Assembly: GCA_028023455.1 (NCBI GenBank)
Contig: JAQFVV010006335.1
Coordinates: 2,962,412-3,026,411, forward strand
Length of the DNA stretch: 64,000 bases
Direction: 5' to 3'
DNA from: Epiperipatus broadwayi
Lineage: Eukaryota; Onychophora; Udeonychophora; Euonychophora; Peripatidae
Shown: positions 1-12,169 of the stretch, piece after piece
Layout of the letters: each line of letters starts with the position of its first letter
Numbering within the stretch: the stretch's first letter is position 1
The notes under the pieces: model-generated
Seen by the model: only the letters and a program-made list of their open reading frames with translations
The model's database searches: none
What the model was told of the DNA's origin: nothing
Made by a program: the position numbers and the translations under genes

Positions 1-240
1 GATTTATAAATAAGAACTAGTAACATGTCTATTAAAAACTTTCCTTTTCTAACACATAGACATGTTTGTTTTTAATATTACATTGTTTCTAACAAAGCCA
101 CTGCATACAAGTTTAATTCTATGATCAATTTCATTTATTATATTTTCATCTGTATTAATAATTTAAACAAGATAGTAATAGATGTTCATCATTGTCATTC
201 TTTATTTTCTTCTTTTGAAATTGTAAATTTAACTAATCAT
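1..240 (-). pseudogene. Decayed fragment of an RTE-type LINE, C-terminal RT region
   Basis: This stretch matches, at clearly reduced identity, positions about 3600-3840 of the better-preserved RTE LINE further on. Both share the order of landmarks around 'aagtttaattctatgat', the 'tttccatctgtattaata'-like stretch, and the segment coding for the region just after the RT active site. No reading frame survives. The window edge cuts the fragment, so its true left end is unknown. Seen: the colinear similarity. Inferred: both derive from the same LINE family, and this copy is older. Confidence 0.75.
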
Positions 241-313
241 TTGCATTTATTTGGTTATCTAATACATATAAGTGATTTAATAGCATTCTGTTAAGTTTTC
301 AAAAGCCAGAACT

Positions 314-315
<2 letters not shown>

Positions 316-381
<66 letters not shown>

Positions 382-422
382 AATATTGGAAAATGTTCTA
401 TTTGGTTATATATATATATATA
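316..422. repeat. (TA)n microsatellite, two blocks
   Basis: Pure TA dinucleotides fill most of 316-382. A second shorter block at 408-422 follows a 25-base interruption. Confidence 0.95.
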
Positions 423-540
423 TAATAGAAAGCAAATATTTCTAAACAGGCATATTTTATTATTATTTTTATTTATTTATTTTTTTTTAAATGATAAATA
501 CTATAAGAGATCCGTTCAAATCTTTATCTATGATTGTCCC

Positions 541-600
541 CATCCCCAGACAGGTTTCGAGCTATGGCTCTCTTCAGTGAGGAGCTAAGACATTAGATTC
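541..600 (-). other. Hammerhead-like terminus of a Penelope-like element (relic)
   Basis: Read on the minus strand, CTGAAGA (577-571) is followed by a 4-bp stem GAGC/GCTC with a CATA loop (570-559), then GAAAC (558-554). This is the order CUGANGA, stem II, GAAA of a hammerhead ribozyme core; position 7 of the core is free, so A is allowed. PLEs are known to carry such motifs in their terminal repeats. No convincing stem I or stem III partner is visible, so I call it a relic and not a working ribozyme. No PLE coding sequence lies next to it. Confidence 0.45.
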
Positions 601-3100
601 AAAAATATCTAACCAAGCGTTTATATATATTATAAGAATACTAGATTTACGAATTTATACAAATAAAATTTCCATTTAAAATGGATTAATCTCTTTTGGA
701 TACTTGACTATATGATCTCATAAGAAATGTTAACATCTTTTAATAAATTATGAGTTATATAAGTATTTTTTATTAGATAAAAAAATGTTTTCATATAAAG
801 ATTTTATTTATTAATCTTTTTTAGCAAAATAAAAGATATAATTAATTTAACACATTTTAATAAACCTATTTATAATTCGATATCATCTTTAAAGGAACCC
901 AAAAATATTTCTGTAATCTAAATAAATCAATATAAACTTAATTTTAGCTTATATGCTTGATATATTAAATAAGAAAAATTTAGATAATTCTTGTTTCTTC
1001 TCCATTTTAATATTTTCTTTATATAAATTAATTTAATTATTTATATCAAATTAAGTAGGATCGTAGCATTTTAAATAAAATGTATATTTAATGCAATAAG
1101 TGATTAAAATTTTATAAAAATCAAGTAATTATCTATTCGATACAAAACAATATAAAATATTTTATAATTAACTTGATGGAATTAAAAAATAAAAAAGTCG
1201 AATAAGAAATTTTACTATATACATATATATATATTCCAGTTATCTATTATAGTTAATCTAAAAATTTTAAAGTTGATTTAAAGCCATGCAGGATTATAGT
1301 TATGGCAATCCGCCTTAATCATCTTTCATTCATTTTTTTATTAGAAATTATATTTTACTAACATAAAGAGTACTTTTTTTTACATTACTTATATACACCA
1401 AGAACTTAAAAAATATGGATTGTAAAATTATTTTGTATTTGGCTTTAAATACTCAACCTAATTACATGTTACAATTATGAATAAAAATGATTCTTTTTTA
1501 ACAGTTCACTGTTCCATATATAATATAATAATATCAATGAACAATTAACTATCCCATAATTAAGAAAATATTATTCTGCAATGAAACCTGGCTCACATTT
1601 TACTGTAACTATATTGTTATTGATGTTAGCTTTGATATTAGTTCAGCAATATATGGAAAGAAAATAAATGATTAAATAATTAAATCTTTTTAATTAAATA
1701 TTTGGAATTATACATACTTGCCACAATTTTATATATACGTGTGTGTGTAAGCGAGAGAAAATTTTTGGGGAGCGGATGTAAAAACGCTTGTATTAATTGA
1801 AAAAAGACGGATTTCTTTTTGAAACCCTAATGAAATTCAACGTAATAAATATTTATTATCCAGTCTGAACTTCTTGTCGCAGCTGTTCTGTTGTGTCATT
1901 ATTCACACGATAAATCAAAATAAATGGGTTCTCACGACATACATTAACCAGAATAATAAATTATTGGTTCTTATATCTAAATTTAGGACAAAAGCAAACA
2001 TTATAGATTTTGTTTTTTCAATCATTTGCTAGTTCTCATTTGAGATATCAGTTAGAATATCTTGAACATAGAATGAATGGACTTATAAATGTATGAATCC
2101 TGACATTTTTACATTTATAATCACGTCAAACAAAAATAAATTAAGATTCTCATTTTCTGCAGGCTGTTGTTTTTGACTAGACATACAGACAGAAAGAGAG
2201 AGAACAGAACTTTCTTTTGCTATTAATCAATGGTTATGTAAAACTAATTATACTTTCAAACATAGCAAGTGTATGAATTGAAATAAAAACTATTTAATAT
2301 TTAATCGGATATTTTTGAACTCTATGAAATTAAATAAAAAGGTAAAAGCCCTTTGCATTTGAAAGAGAATGTGTACCTTATTATAAAGGGACAAATACTG
2401 GAAACACGATTAGAGAAAATTTTGTTATAGATAAAAGATAGAAAAACAAGTTTGATAGGATATCATACACAAATATCAAGAACGATTATGCAGATAATTC
2501 AGATTTAAAACCAAACAAGTTTTTATTCTAGTGTAATAGAGGATTTTTATAAACTTTAACAAAGCAAACATTTTAATATTGTTTGATAGATTTTACTATC
2601 ACAATTGGAAAATGATTAAAAGATAAAGGTGATACTTTTTTAAAAAAAAACATTGTGTGTTACAAAAATTTTTCTTGTTTTTTTTTGGAAATATCCAAAG
2701 AGCAAATGAACAGATATTAAAGCATCAAAATTAAAGTACAGCAATGTTGAATTATAATTTGATTGTCAGAAAATGTTTATTTTAGGTACTAATATACTTA
2801 AAAAATTCAACACAAAAAATTATTAAATAATAAGAAAAATGTTAAATGTGATAATACAACTCTAGAAACGAAAGCATATAGATAGTATTACCAGTTGATA
2901 TCTCTGATCATCATAGGTACTTTAGTGAATTTAAATTAGAACTCACATTTTATAACATACCTCAAAGAAGTATCATATGTAATGACATCAGAAAAAAAGA
3001 CAAATGATACTCTGCTAAGAATTATTATACAGATAAAATGGTACAAAAAAGCAACAATTCATTAGTGAAATTTTAATTGAGACAATGCAATGCATAAAGA

Positions 3101-3157
3101 AAAGAAGACACATGAGATACTTAAAAGTAACATTTTTAAATATCTCATGTCTTCTTT
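3101..3157. repeat. Hairpin next to the LINE 3' end
   Basis: An 18-19-base arm at 3101-3119 is repeated in inverse at 3141-3157 with one unpaired base, leaving a loop of about 21 bases. It lies just outside the LINE's 3' tail. Confidence 0.7.
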
Positions 3158-3213
3158 ATATATATATATGTAATAATAATAACAATAATAATATCATCAT
3201 CATCAACCATTAT

Positions 3214-4886
3214 CAATCCACTGCAGGATGAAGGTCTCTCCAAGTTTAACCCATCTTCTCCGATCTTTAGCTTCTCTTCTCCACAACACCCCTGCACATT
3301 TTCTTAGTTCATCCATCCATCTCACATGTGGTCTCTTTTTGCGTCTTTTACAATCTCTTGGAATTCAGTTTGAAATTTTAATTGTCCATCTATTATCATC
3401 TCTTCTAGCAATATATCCAGCCCAAATCCATTTCAATCTTTTAATTTTTTCAATAAGGTCAGTAACACCTGTTTGTTGTCTTACCCATACATTGCATTTT
3501 CGATCTCTTCTTGTTACTCCCAACATATATCTCTCCATACTCCTTTGAGTGGTCTGAAGTCTCTGAATTGCTCTTCTATTAAGTGTCCAAGTCTCAGATC
3601 CATAAGTAAGAACTGGTAAAACACATTTGTTAAAAACCATCCTTTTCAAACACATAGGCATATTTCCTTTTAGTATCAAGTTATTTCTACAAAAAGCACT
3701 CCAACCAAGTTTAATTCTATGATTAATTTCCTCCATTATGTTTCCATCTGTATTAATAATCTGACCAAGGTATTTGTAACTGTTAACTTCTTCTAATTCT
3801 TCATAATCAATCTTTATTTTCATATTTTGAGCAAATTGATTAAACATTACTTTAGTCTTTTTAACATTTATCTTTAGTCCTACTTTTCTACTTTCATCTG
3901 CTAACTCCTGCAACATTTCCTGCAGCTCAAGCATTATTTGCAAAAACAACTACATCATCTGCAAAATCTAAATGACTTAAATACTCTCCATTTACTTTCA
4001 CTCCTTTAGTTTCCCATTTTAATCCACAAAATACTTCTTGCAGCACTGCTGTAAAGAGTTTTGGAGATATGGAATCACCTTGTTTTACACCTTTCTCAAT
4101 GTTGATTTTTCCAGTATCATTATGTAATCTAATTGTTGCTGTTGCATTTTTATAAATATTCTTTAAAATATGACAATATCCTGGATCTATACCTTGATGA
4201 TCCAATGTTTTAATCACTGAAGAAATGTGTATAGAATCGAATGCCTTTTCATAATCTACAAATCCAAAACATAATGACAACTCATATTAGTTTGTCCTTT
4301 CTATGACTTCTCTCAATACCTGGATATGATCTATTGTATTAAAACCACTTTTAAATCCAGCTTGTTCTCTTGGTTGGTGGAAATCCAAAGTTCTCTGTAG
4401 ACGAGTTGTAATTATCTTGGTAAAAATTTTATATAAAACTGATAAAAGGCTGATAGGTCTGTAATTTCTAATATCTTCTTTATCACCTTTTTTAAATATT
4501 AATATTATTACTGCATTCTTCCAATCTTCCGGTACATCTTTATCATTTAGACATTTGGTATATAACTTTGCTAAAATTGTTTCTATTTCTTCACCTGCTT
4601 CTTTTAATATATCAATTATAATTTCATCATTTCCTGGAGCCTTTCCTTTCTTCATACACTTAATTGCATGTCTCACTTCTTCATTTAAAATTCTGGGCAA
4701 TTCAGAAGATGTAATAGATATAGATGGTACTTGTTCTTTATTACTATATAATTCTTGATAAAAATCTTCTACCAATTTCATGATGTCATCTCTCTTTTTA
4801 GTAATAATTCCATCTTTTTTTCTTATTGCAGATATAAATTTCCTACCAATACCAAAATGTTGTTTAACATTTTTGAGACTTTTATC
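3214..4886 (-). pseudogene. LINE reverse transcriptase domain (broken)
   Basis: This is the reverse transcriptase of the RTE LINE, in one frame with the endonuclease down to 3927. Fingers: KGKAPGNDEI and NYRPISLLSVLYKIF, within 4781-4287. Palm motif A: VDYEKAFDSI (start 4280). Motif B: GVKQGDSISPKLF. Motif C: FADD at 3965-3954, so the catalytic aspartates remain. Lesions: TAA at 4287-4289, a one-base frameshift between FANNA (3927) and LELQEMLQEL (about 3930), and TGA at 3365-3367. Beyond that last stop the frame still reads the usual RTE tail (PRDCKRRKKR, VRWMDELRK, LQWIDNG) to about 3214. Mutations are few enough to follow every motif. Confidence 0.9.
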
Positions 4887-5913
4887 TTATTCTACAGCTT
4901 TCCTTGCTATTTCACAGTTATACTTTCTTATATCATTTTCAACTCTTTTCCGTACCATTTTACAAAATTTGAGATATTCAATTCTTTTTAATACATCATT
5001 TTTGTATATCTTCATATTCCTTCTTTTCTTCATAAATTCTCTAGTCTCAGTAGAAATTTTATTAGTCAATTGCTGCTTTTTTCTACCAGCTATGTTTGTT
5101 GCAGTTTTTAAAAGTGTATCAGTTATTTTCATATTAATTTCATTCAAATCTGAATCATGTTCAAAATCTCCTAACACTTGAAACCTGTTTGTAAGTTCTA
5201 ATTTAAATTCATTAGAATGTTTCTGAAGATTAGGAATATCAACTGTAAATATTGTTTTTCTTAATAATTTTTGTCTCTCTAGTTTTACATTAACACGTAA
5301 CTTACACCTTACTAATCGATGATTACTTCCTGTGTTAAATTTATTAAGAACATTACAATCTTGAAATATGTATTTTCTGTTAGTCAAAATATAACCCAAT
5401 TCTGCTGTACCTTCATTTGGATGCTTCCATGTCCATTTCCTTTTAACATTTTTCTCAAAAAGTGAATTCATAATATAAAGTTGTTTTTTTTCTACAAACT
5501 CCACAAGTCTATGTCCTCTCTCATTTCTATTACCATAACCAAAATTACCTACAGCAATTTCATCTTTCATTTGTCTACCAATTCTAGCATTAAAGTCTCC
5601 CATAACAATTTTAAAATGTTGTTTACTCTGATCGAAAGCCTTTTGTACATCCATATAAAAATCTTCTACTACTTTATCACTATGAGAACTTGTCGGGGCA
5701 TAAACCTGAATTATCTGCATTTGGTATCTGCTATTAAGTTGTATAACTAATATTGCCACTCTGTCCGATACACCATCAATCTCCACAATATTGTTCTTCC
5801 ACTTTTTATTTATAATGAATCCTACTCCACTTGTATTTCCAATATGTGTGCCTTTATAATACAGTATATGTCCACTTTTTAAATCAATTGTTTCTTCTTC
5901 TTTTTTTCTAACT
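4887..5913 (-). pseudogene. LINE endonuclease domain (partial)
   Basis: This encodes the exonuclease-endonuclease-phosphatase fold that nicks target DNA for RTE retrotransposition. The open stretch of 299 residues begins at 5786, but similarity continues upstream in the same frame to about 5913 (it reads ...GVGFIINKKWKNN), so the internal Met is not the true start. The motif GDFNARIG lies about residues 63-70 of the open stretch. The usual S-D-H catalytic motif reads SNH (about residues 154-156), and the usual I-D before YILTN reads L-G. With the N-terminal catalytic part also missing, the enzyme must be dead. A TAA at 4887-4889 interrupts the frame; the next 35 codons continue in frame to the RT part. 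Confidence 0.88.
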
Positions 5914-5917
5914 TCAC

Positions 5918-6092
<175 letters not shown>

Positions 6093-6441
6093 TACAACTA
6101 GCTATATGAAAAATTATGTTCCAGACACTCATTGCCATAGTTCAATACCATAAAATGCTATCTAACTGCACCAGTTAAGCTCAAGGCAAATGAACTTTAA
6201 TTTAAAGGTTATGAACATTTCTTTTTTGTAAAACCAATATTATATTACACAAAAAAAGTATTATTAATAAGAATCATGTATAATTATCAATGTACATATA
6301 ATTGTACTGTAATGCATAATGTTAATCAAATTTATATAATAACAAACAATCATTATGTCTTTGTAACCCTGGAAAAACCCTTGTAAAACATTTGTAAAAC
6401 CTATGAAACATCTTTTGGTCAATAAAATATATTGTTGAAAC
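6093..6441. other. Unclassified spacer between two (TAA)n tracts
   Basis: About 350 bp of ordinary AT-rich sequence with no coding signal or repeat structure that I can see. Near its end several forms of 'tgtaaaac' recur (around 6360-6405). Confidence 0.5.
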
Positions 6442-6639
<198 letters not shown>

Positions 6640-7009
6640 TAAGAAAAATATAAATGGATATTAGTAGTAGAGTTATAGAAAATAATAAAAAATAAAAATA
6701 TAAATTATCTTTGTATTGAAAGGAAAATAGTTTCAGCAATAAGAAAATGACACTTAATAATAAAAAGAAATAGCAATAAAAAATTAAAGAATTCTGTCAA
6801 ATCTAAACAAATAATAATAAAGAATAAATAATAAATTGAAAGTATGCTAGCCTTTCTCACATGTGCAATTATAACAGAGAAAGCCAATCAGATTTTAAAC
6901 AGATATCTAATAAATAAATAATAAAGAAAAAAAAAATAAACTAAAAAATAATGAAATGTTTTAAAATTCCATTTACTTTAAAAATTGAGATGATTCATAC
7001 CATTATATC
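6640..7009. other. AT-rich DNA, nothing recognised
   Basis: A-rich sequence with scattered AATAA-type words. No ORF with family resemblance and no clear repeat. Confidence 0.5.
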
Positions 7010-7570
7010 TATGAAAAATGAAAACACTACAAAAAATGATTAGATTGTTTTTAATGGTCTCAAAAACAGGTAAAGAAATAAAGAAATTCTTGTCAAAATT
7101 ATATGTCAAACTTCTAAATTTTATAGTTATGCTAAATAATATAAAAATGTCAAAAAGTAAGATATTTATCAGTCAAGTTCTTGTTAAGATCTTTAGTAAG
7201 ATTATTATAACTATCAATGCTAATGTAAAAATCTAATAATTGGATATTTAATTAAAATGCAATATAGAGATTTTAAGCTATGAATAAAATGTATAAAGTT
7301 AATGGGTGAATGTAACCAGAAAAGATTTTAAATAAAATGCACAAGCTAGAGAAAAAACTATTAGTATTGACATCATTAAAAGAATTAATAATTTGAAATG
7401 GAACCATTAGATTGTTAGAATAGATACCAGTATATGGAATCTTGAAATATTAAATTGTATTAGAAGAGTTATTGTAAAGAAACTACAAAAAGATTACATG
7501 TTAGATAAATAAATGAGATAAAAAATTTCTGAAATGCTGAAAGACAAATACAATGCTAATTTGATTGTTT
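7010..7570 (+). pseudogene. Decayed RTE LINE with internal deletion, plus strand
   Basis: The small open frame at 7018-7236 reads GKEIKKFLSKLYVKLLN and later ISQVLVKIFSKIIIT. These line up with GEEIETILAKLYTKCLN and ISLLSVLYKIFTKIIT of the RTE reverse transcriptase at 4287-4781, and the DNA is colinear too. About 200 bp further on, 7376-7545 reads like the RTE C-terminal region: INNLKWN, VRIDTSIWNLEIL, IRRV, EMLKDKYN. The middle of the RT, including the FADD motif, is absent. It is a very old, internally deleted copy in opposite orientation to the main LINE. It is not a functional gene. Confidence 0.65.
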
Positions 7571-8280
7571 CAAAGATCAACTCAATAAATTATATGTGTG
7601 TTTATATATGTCAATTGTAGAAATTTGATGAGATTTCTGTGTAAATAAATAATTTATTTAGTTACTTGATGTAATATAAAAATCTCCCAATTAAAAAATA
7701 TTATTGCTGACTTTAAGTACTTTTTTAATAAATGTATTAAACTAAAATCATTTAAGTTAAAAATGGAACTGCTTTTAACCCCCAGCTTATATTAGGACAC
7801 TAAAAAGGTTTTTTATATATTATAAAACATATTTTGCACTCATTTATTGAGTACAGTCATTATTTTTAATTTTTTTATGTTTGAGAACAATTATTCAGTT
7901 GTTTTATGAATAGAGAAACTACTATTTGAATTTTATTCATTAAATAATAATAATAATATGTTTGTAATTAACAATAGAATAAAATATTTATTAATAAGAA
8001 TACCCTTCTTTTAAATTATATTTTTAATTGCTAAATTAAAAAAATTAATGACTTGCAAATTAAATATATATATATAAAGTGCAGAAAATTATTAAAACAA
8101 TGCAAAAGCCAAAAGTTTTTATTTTGTTTATAATTTGAGCATTTTATTGTGCAGCTATTAATATAGTGTATTATTCTGTGATTTGTGAATCTTTGGTTTA
8201 TTAATTGGTTTAGATTTGTATTTGATTTGTCAAAAGTCATAATACAGAAAAAAAATACATTTCATTCTGTAATAACCGAA
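7571..8280. other. AT-rich DNA, nothing recognised
   Basis: No coding signal. A short (TAA) run near 7945 and a TA run near 8065 are the only structure seen. Confidence 0.5.
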
Positions 8281-8324
8281 ACACACAGGCTTATTATATA
8301 CTTGTGTCTATATATGTAATATAT

Positions 8325-8640
8325 AGGATATATGAGCACAGACTTTCACATGACCACCACTCTCCACACTACATGTTGAAAAAATAAACAATCACCAATA
8401 TACGTATTTCATGCTTAACCAGCAATCATCAGTTGGTCCAGATTACCATCTCCACACATATATGCTATAAGTTCTCATATATATTAAGATAGACAAACCT
8501 CATACTTTAATGGGCAGGCTTCAATCCACTCCACACACCAACTCTTCAACCGTCCATCCAATTGAAAACCTGAGGATGGAATGCTCGAAGACCACCCTGA
8601 GTGTAGAAAATTTTATAATCCATTTGTATAAATAAATAAA
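8325..8640. repeat. Diverged member of a fold-back repeat family
   Basis: The middle carries words shared with the fold-back at 12170-12411: 'ccaatatacgtattt', a catgcttaacc stretch, then 'catcagttggtcc', after a 'cacatgacca' block. The inverse partner is not clear here. Downstream, 'cctgaggatgg' and 'gctcgaagacc' (8569-8597) look like a worn PLE-type terminus. Assignment rests on shared words only. Confidence 0.4.
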
Positions 8641-8881
8641 ATAACATGTTCAATGAGGAATAGTTATTGCAATAAAATTATAATAAAAATAATGGATGAT
8701 AAGAGAGAAACTAAATCATGGAATTACTTTCAATTAATATCTTAACCTTCTCCATGTGAAAATCATTTAAATTCAAATATAGTTGAAATAAATGTCATCA
8801 TTTCATATTCTAAAATTTATGAACTTCTACAAATTCAGTATATATATATCTACAGAAAAAAGAATAAAGTAGCAAAAAAAA

Positions 8882-9056
8882 ATTGAGTTATTTATTACAT
8901 TCTGGTTGTGAAGGACAACAAAAAACTGGATGATTAATTAGGATAACAATGATCCAACTCGTTGCAGGGAATCTGAAAAAACGTTTTACCCGGATTTGAA
9001 ATCCAGGTCATGCTTGTGACAGATAATTGTTTAACCACTAATTATAAGAACCATGT
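8882..9056 (-). repeat. tRNA-derived SINE
   Basis: On the minus strand a box A-like 'taattagtggtta' (about 9044-9032) is followed about 30 bases on by a box B-like 'gatttcaaatcc' (about 9003-8992), the spacing of a tRNA promoter. A non-tRNA body and AT-rich tail follow to about 8882. It does not fold as a full tRNA, so a SINE head is the better call. The exact tail end is uncertain. Confidence 0.6.
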
Positions 9057-9125
9057 GCACATTGTATATATATACACTTAAATTTACACACAGTATAAAA
9101 ATATTCATACATACTTACCGTATAA

Positions 9126-9215
9126 ATAAATACCATGATGCAGTATTTATTTTTATTCTTTTTAGCGTATACATAAATACCATGATGATGCAGTATTTAT
9201 TTTTATTCTTTTTAT
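9126..9215. repeat. Short tandem duplication, period about 47-50
   Basis: A block containing 'cagtatttatttttattctt' occurs twice, at about 9141 and 9191, each after 'ataaataccatgatg'. The second copy has one extra ATG. Confidence 0.8.
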
Positions 9216-9859
9216 ATTTGTTCAATTTCTCGACAGTCAGGACAATTTCTTCTTGTCAATTTAAAATTATATATTACAGAAAAACAAACATATTAAATCG
9301 TAATAAAAACTGACTACATTGATAATAAAAATAACTTTAAAAAAAAAAAAAAAAATTATTGAAAAGAGTGAATTAATAGTAGTAAAATTTTAATCCAGTA
9401 CATTAATTCAATGTGTATTAAAGAATAAAATAATTAATATTTACTGTGTTTATTATTTTAGCTCTTTCAACATAAATATATTGTTTGTGCAGAATTTTAT
9501 ATAAGGAGAACGAAATATTCCAGATTATTCTATATATTTAAGTTATAAATAGTGACTTTTGCATATATCTGTTATATCCATAGACTAGAAATTAAATCTG
9601 TAAAAATCTTAATTTTTTTAGACTCCATTGCAACTTTATAATTCTCTTTTGGTAGCTATCTTATAATCAGATGGATATACTTATTTAAAGAGGGTTGGAC
9701 AAAAATAGAAATAGGCAGATCCATCACGATTATCTCTAGTCTTTGACTGGGCTGGTAAATATTTTCCTTTTTGCTTTTTTGTATGATTATTAGCATTAAA
9801 TAAATCTTTGACTGCCGTAAGTTAATATATATATACAAAACCCACCAACTAATCCATAA

Positions 9860-9864
<5 letters not shown>
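9216..9864. other. AT-rich DNA, nothing recognised
   Basis: No gene or clear repeat; a poly-A run lies at about 9340-9354. Confidence 0.5.

Positions 9865-9946
<82 letters not shown>
9865..9946. repeat. (TA)n microsatellite, about 80 bp
   Basis: Pure TA repeat. A repeated unit starts directly to its right. Confidence 0.95.
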
Positions 9947-9948
<2 letters not shown>

Positions 9949-10385
9949 TTTCCTTGACAACAGTTTGAGATTGTTGAATGTTATTGATATTGGGATTATG
10001 TAAATGTTGACTGGATTTAATGATTACTTATAAACTCATTTAGCCTGAACATTATTGCACTTATTATTTAAGTAATACTTTGGATGCAATTTGAAAATTA
10101 TAATTGCAATTTGGAATGTTATAATTGACTATTTATTAGTTTGCATTCAAAACAGATTATATTTACCTGTTTAACTATGTTTATTTAAAGTTCTTTGTAT
10201 CAATAACTTTAATCTATATTGTCAAGTTGCAATCTTTAGCATCTAAATAAATATATTGAACCATAAATAAAGGTTATATTCCACCTTTATAATTAAAAGG
10301 AGGTTATCTTGACAATAGTTTGAGGTTGTTGATTGTTATTGAGATTGTCTAAATGTTGACTGGTTTTAATGATTATATTTATAAT
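9947..10385. repeat. Pair of diverged direct repeats of about 85 bp
   Basis: Unit 1 (9947-10035) and unit 2 (10302-10380) share 'cttgacaa.agtttgag.ttgttga.tgttat' and 'aaatgttgactgg.tttaatgatta'. They lie about 355 bp apart with unrelated DNA between, as in a segmental duplication or two ends of an element. Confidence 0.7.
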
Positions 10386-10476
10386 AGCAAATCTGGGCTA
10401 TAAGCAAATTTGGAAACTTTCCAGGTTTATTTACATATAAGTTGAGATATTATTTTATATAGCACTATGTTTTTTT

Positions 10477-10695
10477 ATGTAATAGTAATATTAGTGATTA
10501 AGCCAATACACATGCACTTTAAAGATAAATTATAAATGAATGCTCATACATAAACGTTTGGGTCGAAAGAATGGATGGCCATCCCATTCTTTCTAAAATA
10601 CTATATCTTGTGTCTGAAAAAATTGAGAGCATTCATTTATAATTTATCTTTAGAGTGCATGTGCATTGGCTTAATCACTAATATTACTATTACAT
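10477..10695. repeat. Fold-back element (MITE-like), 219 bp
   Basis: A 69-bp left arm (10477-10545) is repeated in inverse at 10627-10695 with only a few differences. The 81-bp centre holds a second, smaller near-palindrome at 10565-10593. No coding capacity. Fits a non-autonomous DNA element; no target duplication could be fixed in the AT-rich flanks. Confidence 0.85.
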
Positions 10696-10852
10696 ATATG
10701 TTGTAAACTTAAATTATAATAACATCAAAAAATAATCAGTAATCATTTAAAATTTATACAAAAATACTTTTATTTATTAAATTGTAATTATTATTAATCA
10801 TATTTATGAAGACAGGAAATAAATATATAATTTTTCATGAATTGTATATGTG

Positions 10853-10915
10853 AGTATTAGCAGATTGTATATTTATTATAAAATTGATTTTATAAATAGA
10901 CAATCTGCTAATACT
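10853..10915. repeat. Hairpin, about 63 bp
   Basis: 'agtattagcagattgt' at the left is mirrored by 'acaatctgctaatact' at the right, and the pairing continues inward through 'attttataaat'-type sequence. The arms are nearly complete, giving a long, stable stem. Confidence 0.85.
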
Positions 10916-12169
10916 GGCATAATCGTTTTCTAGAAAAGCATGTAATATCTATATCTTGATTCCATACTTTGTACAATATTATTACTGCTAATTTTTTATC
11001 ATTATTATATTTTAAAACTATCACATATAGTATTTTTTAATGAGAAACTTATTTTATTTACCATATATATCATAAATTAAGTTTGATGACTATTCTTTCC
11101 AAAATATAATATGTGTGTATGTGTGGGTGCACACATGCATATATGTGTGTATGTGCATTTATGTATATGCCTATTGCATGGGAAAATTTTTTTTAAATTA
11201 TTTATTAACTAAATCCTTTAATACCTTTTCACTGAAGAACATTTTGAAATAGAAAATGTAGTACTACAAGAAATAACATAAATGAAAATTACTTTAAAGT
11301 GTTCCAACATGTTAATTGAATATTATTAGATTTTCAGTTCATCACCAAAAGTAATCAAATAGCTTATTGATCAGAATTTGTGATCTTGAACATTGGAAGG
11401 GATATAGCTAATCTACAAGTGAATGATCTTGGGATCACTAGGTGTAATACTACACAGGACAGTTCTTACTTTGCACTACTAATAAATTATACTTCTTTTA
11501 TTTTCCATTTTTATAATCCTGTTTGATGCATCCTCTCATTCTTGATTCAAAAAACATGACCATACATTATTTCATGGTCATAAGATCTGGATAACATTGT
11601 AAAATTATTTTTGACTTTATTATAGAGATATGCATACTGTTTTATTTTCATATGGGTATTTGGCCAAGATTCCTCTTTTTAAACATGGATATTGTAGATC
11701 TTAACATTTTATTGTATATATAATTTGTGGATATTTTATTCATTCAATTCTATTCTTACTGTTTCTTATTAAAATTTCAAATTGGCCACTGAAGTAAAAC
11801 TAATGTATTTTTTTCACATATGTTTTTGTTATTACAAAAGATGTATGCAGAAAAGTCATCCAATAATCGTTTTTCCAAAAGAATAGCTGTGCTGACCTCT
11901 TAGCTAATAATGCTTCCTCATTTTTACATATTTTAATATGTTTATATACGTTCTATTAGATCTGCAGTACATTCATCAGTATTATCTTTTTTATCAACTT
12001 ATTTTCATAAATCCTAATTGTGATTTATGAGTGATTTATCTCCTGCATATTTGCAATTGAAATATATAAATAACTTGGTATTGATACATCTTATAATATT
12101 AATAGATATTATTTTCATAGAAAGTCAGTTATTATAGATAATTTTTAAATCCAGGATTGTAAATGGTTT
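10916..12169. other. AT-rich DNA, nothing recognised
   Basis: It contains a GT/CA-rich run (11110-11170). No coding signal or clear repeat otherwise. Confidence 0.5.

Larger units (their letters stand above)
241..3169. other. AT-rich DNA without a recognisable gene
   Basis: No ORF with family resemblance was seen. It holds (TA)n tracts (316-382 and 408-422), the hammerhead-like piece at 554-577, a short GT run near 1740, and a hairpin at 3101-3157. The rest is unique-looking AT-rich sequence with scattered homopolymers. Confidence 0.6.
3170..5917 (-). mobile_element. RTE-type non-LTR retrotransposon, 5'-truncated and inactive
   Basis: The element runs on the minus strand from 5917 (5' truncation at a TAA tract) to about 3170. 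It encodes an apurinic-type endonuclease followed by a reverse transcriptase, in the manner of elements usually mis-annotated as 'craniofacial development protein 2-like'. The 3' end is a short microsatellite (GATGAT then ATT/GTT repeats, 3170-3206), typical of RTE tails. The first part of the endonuclease is missing. At least three in-frame stops and one frameshift break the coding sequence. Loss of the 5' end is the usual outcome of target-primed reverse transcription. The whole is non-autonomous and probably old. Confidence 0.9.

Noticed and set aside
541-600. Active hammerhead ribozyme
   Set aside because: Stem II and core blocks are there, but I could not find stems I and III; kept only as a hammerhead-like relic.
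3228-5750. Plus-strand frames across the LINE (3228, 4555, 4755, 4780, 5481)
   Set aside because: They are antisense to a clear RTE endonuclease-RT and have no domain of their own.
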